NCBI GenBank assembly: GCA_012274205.1
Contig: JAAOZY010000036.1
Coordinates: 1-8,049 of the forward strand
Length of the DNA: 8,049 nt
Direction: 5' to 3'
Source of the DNA: Betaproteobacteria bacterium
GTDB taxonomy: Bacteria > Pseudomonadota > Gammaproteobacteria > Burkholderiales > SG8-39
Numbering within the stretch: the first letter of the stretch is position 1; each line of letters begins with the position of its first letter. Positions 5,331 to 8,049 of the stretch are shown piece after piece. Below the pieces are notes generated by a model that was given only the letters and a program-made list of their open reading frames with translations, ran no database searches and was not told where the DNA came from. The position numbers and the translations under genes are program-made.

Positions 5331-5870
5331 TCACTCGGTTTCCTTCTGTTCCACGTACTTTGCCAGGAACAGTCCCTGCGCAATCACGAACGCGAGCATC
5401 AGCCCCATGCCGCCGAACAGCTTGAAGTTGACCCAGGTGTCGGTGGGATAGTTGAACGCCACGTACAGATTGAGAAATCCCATGCAGGCAAAAAACCCGG
5501 CCCAGCTGAAATTGAGTTTGCTCCAGGCCGGGTCGGGCATCCGGATCTGCTCCCCGAGCATGGAGCGTATCAGGTTCTTGTGGAACAGCAGCGCGCTGAC
5601 ACTGAGCACGGACGCGAACATCCAGTACAGCACCGTGGGTTTCCACTTGATGAAGGTCTCGTCGTGCAGCAGCAGGGTGGCGCTGCCGAACACCACGATG
5701 ATGGCGAGGCTCACCAACAGCATCGCGTCGATTTTGCGCCCGCGCAGCCACAGCCAGCCGATCTGGGCAAGGCTCGCGGCTATTGCTACCGCTGTGGCGA
5801 CATAGATCCCCTGCAGCTTGAAGGCGATGAAGAACAGGATGACCGGAAGCAGATCGAAGAGAAATTTCAT
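5331..5870 (-). CDS. yciB: YciB / intracellular septation protein A, inner-membrane protein
   Basis: The 179-residue polytopic inner-membrane protein has the same length as E. coli YciB. YciB is implicated in septation, cell-envelope synthesis and membrane-potential maintenance; its molecular activity is not settled. The start MKFLFDLLPVILFFIAF is the family's N-terminal signature. Hydrophobic segments lie at about 4-17, 22-42, 49-68, 78-96, 121-140 and 150-172. Conserved pieces include DETFIKWKPTVLYW, NLIRSMLG, LNFSWAGFF, NLYVAFN and WVNFKLFG. The start codon lacks a Shine-Dalgarno sequence, while a perfect extended -10 sits 8 nt before it, so a leaderless message is possible. The gene is 96 bp downstream of msrB and 7 bp upstream of bolA. 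Confidence 0.95.
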   Translation of the reverse strand: MKFLFDLLPVILFFIAFKLQGIYVATAVAIAASLAQIGWLWLRGRKIDAMLLVSLAIIVVFGSATLLLHDETFIKWKPTVLYWMFASVLSVSALLFHKNLIRSMLGEQIRMPDPAWSKLNFSWAGFFACMGFLNLYVAFNYPTDTWVNFKLFGGMGLMLAFVIAQGLFLAKYVEQKETE

Positions 5871-5878
5871 GGGCGTGG

Positions 5879-5887
5879 ATTATAACA
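5879..5887 (-). promoter_or_regulatory. Extended -10 immediately upstream of yciB
   Basis: The minus strand reads TGTTATAAT (5887-5879), a perfect TGnTATAAT extended -10. Exactly 8 nt separate its last base from the A of the yciB ATG (5870). No good -35 is visible, which extended -10 promoters tolerate. It would drive yciB-bolA-ppiC independently of msrB. Confidence 0.5.
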
Positions 5888-5966
5888 GGCTTGGGCGGCG
5901 GCACCGGTCCGTCGGTGGCTGCCGCAGGCGCGCCGAAAGCCTGCGCTAAGCATCGGACCGCGAAAC

Positions 5967-6359
5967 CTATTTCTCAAATTTGAGCGAGGCCGAATTGATG
6001 CAATAACGCAGTCCGGTCGGATCAGGGCCGTCGTCGAAGACATGGCCCAGGTGGGCATCACAACTGGCGCACTGGGCCTCGGTGCGCCGCATGAGATGAC
6101 TGAAATCCTCGGCCGTCTTCACCGCCTCGGGCGCAAGGGCTTGCCAGTAGCTGGGCCAACCCGAGCCGGAATCGAACTTGTGCGAGGAGCTGAACAGGGG
6201 GGCGCCGCAGCAGACGCACAGGTAGGTGCCGCTGTCCTTGAAGTCGTTGTACTTGCCGCTGAATGGGCGCTCGGTCGCCTTGCGGCGCGTGACTTCGAAC
6301 TGCTGGTCGCCGAGCTGCTTGCGCCACTCGGCATCGGATTTGACAATTTTCGCAGACAT
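5967..6359 (-). CDS. msrB: Peptide-methionine (R)-S-oxide reductase MsrB
   Basis: The 130-residue cytoplasmic enzyme reduces the R epimer of methionine sulfoxide in proteins, usually using thioredoxin. Residues 24-38 (TRRKATERPFSGKYN) open the domain. Two CxxC pairs that bind structural zinc are at C48/C51 and C97/C100. GSGWPSYW (65-72) and HLGHVFDDGP (103-112) are substrate-site blocks, and GLRYCINSASLKF carries the catalytic Cys at 120. C50 inside the first zinc knuckle is an extra cysteine. The usual N-terminal resolving Cys position is not obvious, so C50 or another thiol may serve; this is inference. The ATG at 6357-6359 has GGGAA about 6 nt upstream. It is the first gene of the msrB-yciB-bolA-ppiC series. 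Confidence 0.95.
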   Translation of the reverse strand: MSAKIVKSDAEWRKQLGDQQFEVTRRKATERPFSGKYNDFKDSGTYLCVCCGAPLFSSSHKFDSGSGWPSYWQALAPEAVKTAEDFSHLMRRTEAQCASCDAHLGHVFDDGPDPTGLRYCINSASLKFEK

Positions 6360-6415
6360 CGGTTTCCCGCTTCGTCGCGGCGGACCAGCCGCCTAGGGTG
6401 AGTTGGACAGCCGGA

Positions 6416-6421
6416 ATCATA
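6416..6421 (-). promoter_or_regulatory. Candidate -10 of msrB
   Basis: TATGAT on the minus strand (5 of 6 to consensus), about 57 bp upstream of the msrB ATG. The -35 is not clear, so the call rests on the hexamer and its location. Confidence 0.3.
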
Positions 6422-6467
6422 CATCGTTGCAGGTGCGCCAAGAAATCCGGCGCCCGGGCGCCTGCAT

Positions 6468-6473
6468 TACAAT
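6468..6473 (+). promoter_or_regulatory. Candidate -10 of the AhpD-like gene
   Basis: TACAAT (5 of 6), giving an implied leader of about 23 nt. The -35 region is occupied by a perfect 14-bp palindrome (6449-6462, GGCGCCCGGGCGCC) rather than a recognisable hexamer, so the promoter may depend on an activator. Confidence 0.4.
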
Positions 6474-6490
6474 CGCCGGGTTCACAGAAA

Positions 6491-6496
6491 AGGAGA
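6491..6496 (+). promoter_or_regulatory. Ribosome binding site of the AhpD-like gene
   Basis: AGGAGA ends 6 nt before the ATG at 6503. It is the strongest Shine-Dalgarno in the window and decides this start over the upstream in-frame ATG at 6398. Confidence 0.8.
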
Positions 6497-6502
6497 ATCC
6501 GC

Positions 6503-6865
6503 ATGCCCATGGTCAAGATGGTCGAATACGAGAATGCAGTGCCTGAGGTCAAAGCCGTCTACGATGACATCATGGCGACGCGCAAGAGCGACTGGGTCAA
6601 CAATTTCTGGAAAACCCTGGCGAGCCACCCGCCCACGCTCAGGCGCATCTGGGCCGGGGTGAGGGAGGTGATGGGCCCGGGCAGGCTGGATCCGCTGACC
6701 AAGGAGATGATCTATGTCGCGGTCAGCGCTACGAACAATTGCGAGTACTGCATCCACTCGCATATCGCTTCGGCGCGGGCAAAGGGCATGAGCGATGAGA
6801 TGCTGGGCGAGGTGCTGGCCGTCGCCGGCATGGCCAACCAGACCAACCGGCTGGCCAACGGTTAA
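6503..6865 (+). CDS. AhpD-like / carboxymuconolactone decarboxylase family protein
   Basis: The 120-residue, all-helical protein belongs to the AhpD/CMD superfamily. The core TNNCEYCIHSHIASARAKGM (77-96) has the CxxC at C80/C83 and His at 87. Glu68 lies 12 residues before C80. These spacings equal those of the AhpD catalytic set E118, C130, C133, H137, so a thiol peroxidase or disulfide-reductase activity is likely rather than ring-lactone decarboxylation. No signal peptide or membrane segment is seen. It is a single-gene unit, divergent from msrB (143-bp gap) and convergent with selO. No AhpC or alkylhydroperoxidase partner is adjacent, so its reductant and substrate are unknown. The start is set by the RBS at 6491-6496. 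Confidence 0.9.
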   Translation: MPMVKMVEYENAVPEVKAVYDDIMATRKSDWVNNFWKTLASHPPTLRRIWAGVREVMGPGRLDPLTKEMIYVAVSATNNCEYCIHSHIASARAKGMSDEMLGEVLAVAGMANQTNRLANG

Positions 6866-6908
6866 CAGGTCCCGGTGGATCCGCAGTTCAGGCCGCAGAC
6901 TTAGAACC

Positions 6909-6932
6909 CGTAACAAAAGTCATTTTGTTACG
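6909..6932. repeat. Perfect 10-bp inverted repeat between convergent genes
   Basis: Arms CGTAACAAAA (6909-6918) and TTTTGTTACG (6923-6932) surround a 4-nt loop GTCA. Its AT-rich stem contrasts with the surrounding GC-rich DNA, and its right end overlaps the first 2 bp of repeat copy B. It could be a bidirectional 3'-end structure or a protein-binding dyad. Confidence 0.6.
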
Positions 6933-6996
6933 CCTGATATAGGGGAGCACGAGGGGAGGCGCCCCGGAGGAAGTCCCCTCGGGGGATATCCCCTCG
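6931..6996. repeat. GC-rich dispersed repeat, copy B (between AhpD-like gene and selO)
   Basis: This is the second copy of the 66-bp element at 1916-1981 (59 of 66 identical, no gaps). The inner stem is perfect here: CGAGGGGA (6950-6957) faces TCCCCTCG (6974-6981) around a 16-nt loop. The outer AGGGG (6941-6945) faces CCCCT (6990-6994). It sits between the 3' ends of two convergent genes. Confidence 0.85.
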
Positions 6997-7005
6997 TTTT
7001 GTTTC
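6950..7005 (+). terminator. Possible terminator formed by repeat copy B
   Basis: On the plus strand CGAGGGG (6950-6956) can pair with CCCCTCG (6990-6996), and GGGGATATCCCC (6982-6993) is itself a palindrome. Either is followed directly by TTTTGTTTC. This would end the AhpD-like transcript before it runs into selO. The alternative inner stem competes, so strength is uncertain. Confidence 0.4.
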
Positions 7006-7011
7006 AAACTC

Positions 7012-8049
7012 TCAGGAAGAGCAGCTAACCGCGAGTCCCGACGCCCATTCCGGCGCCGGTTCGGCATAGGCTTCCATCCCGGGCTGCTCGTCATAGGGCC
7101 GCGCAAGCAGCCGCATCAGACGTTCGATTTCGCTGTAGTCGCGCTCGTCCGCGGCTTTGCGTATGGCTGTCTCGGCGAGATGGTTGCGCAGCACGTATTT
7201 CGGATTGACCCGGTGCATGCGCGTCCTGCGCGAGGCCTCGTCGCCGGATTCCAGGGCGAGACGCGCGCGGTAGCGCCCGGCCCAGGCCGTGTAGGCCTCG
7301 CCATCGGCGAATAGTTCGCGCAGCGGCGCGTATTCGGTACCGGTGGCCGAAGGGAAATTTCCGAGACGGCGGAAGAAATTGCTGTAGTCGGCGCGGTTGT
7401 CGTGCAGCAGCTTGAGTGTGTCCTGCAGCAGCGCGGCGTCCCCCGGCAGCACCATGGCCAGCCCGAGTTTGGCCTGCATCAGCGCGCTGTAGCTGCGCTC
7501 GAACTGCGCCGCGTATTCCTGCAGGGCCGATTCCGCTTCTTCGGCATCGATCAGGGGCAGCAGGGCTTCGGCCAGACAATACAGATTCCAGTGGGCGATG
7601 CCGGGCTGCATGTTGTAGGCGTAGCGGCCGCCGTCGTCGGAATGGTTGCAGACATGGCCCCAGTCGAAGCCTTCCATGAAGCCGTAGGGGCCGTAGTCGA
7701 TGGTCAGGCCCAGAATGGACATGTTGTCGGTGTTCATCACGCCGTGGCAGAAGCCCACCGCCTGCCATTGCGCGGTGAGCCTCGCCGTGCGCCCGATCAG
7801 CTCGCGCAGCAGTTGCAGGCAGGGATTCGTGGCCTCGCGCAGCTTCGGGTAGTGCTGATCGATGACATGATCGGCAAGCGTCTTCACATGGTCGTGCTGG
7901 CGGCGTGAGGCAAACAGCTCGAACGAGCCGAAGCGCACGTGGCTGGGCGCCATGCGCGTGAGCACCGCCGCGGACCCGATGTTCTCGCGCATCACCGGCT
8001 GATCGCTGCCGACGATGGCGAGCGCGCGCGTGGTGGGTATGCCCAGCGC
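7012..8049 (-). CDS. selO: SelO protein adenylyltransferase (YdiU), C-terminal part
   Basis: The gene continues beyond the right edge; 345 residues to the stop are present. SelO is a pseudokinase-fold enzyme that transfers AMP to Ser/Thr/Tyr of target proteins and is linked to oxidative stress. The visible part opens with ALGIPTTRALAIVGSDQPVM, then FGSFELFASRR. HGVMNTDNMSILGLTIDYGP holds the active-site residues: Asp (codon 7726-7728), the next Asn, and the DYG Asp (7696-7698), with the same spacing as D252, N253 and D262 of the characterised Pseudomonas syringae enzyme. NMQPGIAHWNL and VNPKYVLRNHLAE further identify the family. The protein ends in VSCSS, with Cys (codon 7021-7023, TGC) at the antepenultimate position where animal SelO carries selenocysteine. 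It is convergent with the AhpD-like gene. Confidence 0.96.
   Translation of the reverse strand, partial: ALGIPTTRALAIVGSDQPVMRENIGSAAVLTRMAPSHVRFGSFELFASRRQHDHVKTLADHVIDQHYPKLREATNPCLQLLRELIGRTARLTAQWQAVGFCHGVMNTDNMSILGLTIDYGPYGFMEGFDWGHVCNHSDDGGRYAYNMQPGIAHWNLYCLAEALLPLIDAEEAESALQEYAAQFERSYSALMQAKLGLAMVLPGDAALLQDTLKLLHDNRADYSNFFRRLGNFPSATGTEYAPLRELFADGEAYTAWAGRYRARLALESGDEASRRTRMHRVNPKYVLRNHLAETAIRKAADERDYSEIERLMRLLARPYDEQPGMEAYAEPAPEWASGLAVSCSS

Noticed and set aside
6931..7028. Peptide frame running through both repeat copies (GEHEG...GSPLGG...)
   Set aside because: The similar peptides arise only because the DNA repeat is conserved. The mismatches do not favour synonymous sites, there is no start/RBS, and copy A's frame is antisense to real genes.
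1..8049. CRISPR arrays, tRNA or rRNA genes, transposases, toxin-antitoxin or phage genes
   Set aside because: I looked for regular direct repeats, tRNA arms and characteristic protein motifs on both strands and found none; the only dispersed repeat is the 66-bp element.

Overview
The window is GC-rich chromosomal DNA, very probably from a betaproteobacterium. It carries ordinary, tightly packed core genes, mostly on the minus strand. The taxonomic guess rests on the gene order msrB-yciB-bolA-ppiC, a monomeric-type isocitrate dehydrogenase, a complete ubiU-ubiV-ubiT set and the codon use; no rRNA or other marker is present. The gene content suggests a facultative anaerobe that keeps making ubiquinone without oxygen. 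I see no tRNA, rRNA, CRISPR array, transposase or phage gene.

Layout, left to right. (1) 1-263, minus: N-terminal 87 codons of a monomeric NADP isocitrate dehydrogenase, cut by the window edge. (2) 515-3001, minus: ubiU, ubiV, ubiT, the oxygen-independent ubiquinone hydroxylation module. A near-perfect FNR-type box is centred exactly 41.5 bp upstream of a predicted start site before ubiU. ubiV and ubiT overlap by 4 bp; ubiU and ubiV are separated by 115 bp that hold a GC-rich repeat. (3) 3232-3519, plus: a small unnamed protein with a ribbon-helix-helix-like C-terminal half, whose end overlaps convergent yaeQ (3494-4054, minus) by 26 bp. (4) 4222-6359, minus: msrB, yciB, bolA, ppiC (methionine sulfoxide repair, membrane/septation protein, BolA-type Fe-S/redox factor, periplasmic parvulin), followed by two strong hairpins. 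(5) 6503-6865, plus: a small AhpD-like protein with the full Glu-Cys-Cys-His set. (6) 7012-8049, minus: the C-terminal 345 residues of SelO, convergent with the AhpD-like gene.

The most interesting non-coding items are the FNR-type promoter of ubiU; a 66-bp dispersed, foldable repeat present twice (1916-1981 and 6931-6996, 59 of 66 bases identical by hand alignment); and a perfect extended -10 placed so close to the yciB start codon that a leaderless transcript is plausible. Redox handling recurs (MsrB, AhpD-like, SelO, BolA, FNR-controlled quinone synthesis), but these lie in several separate transcription units. I do not see a coherent undescribed system here; the best leads are regulatory or repeat-related.
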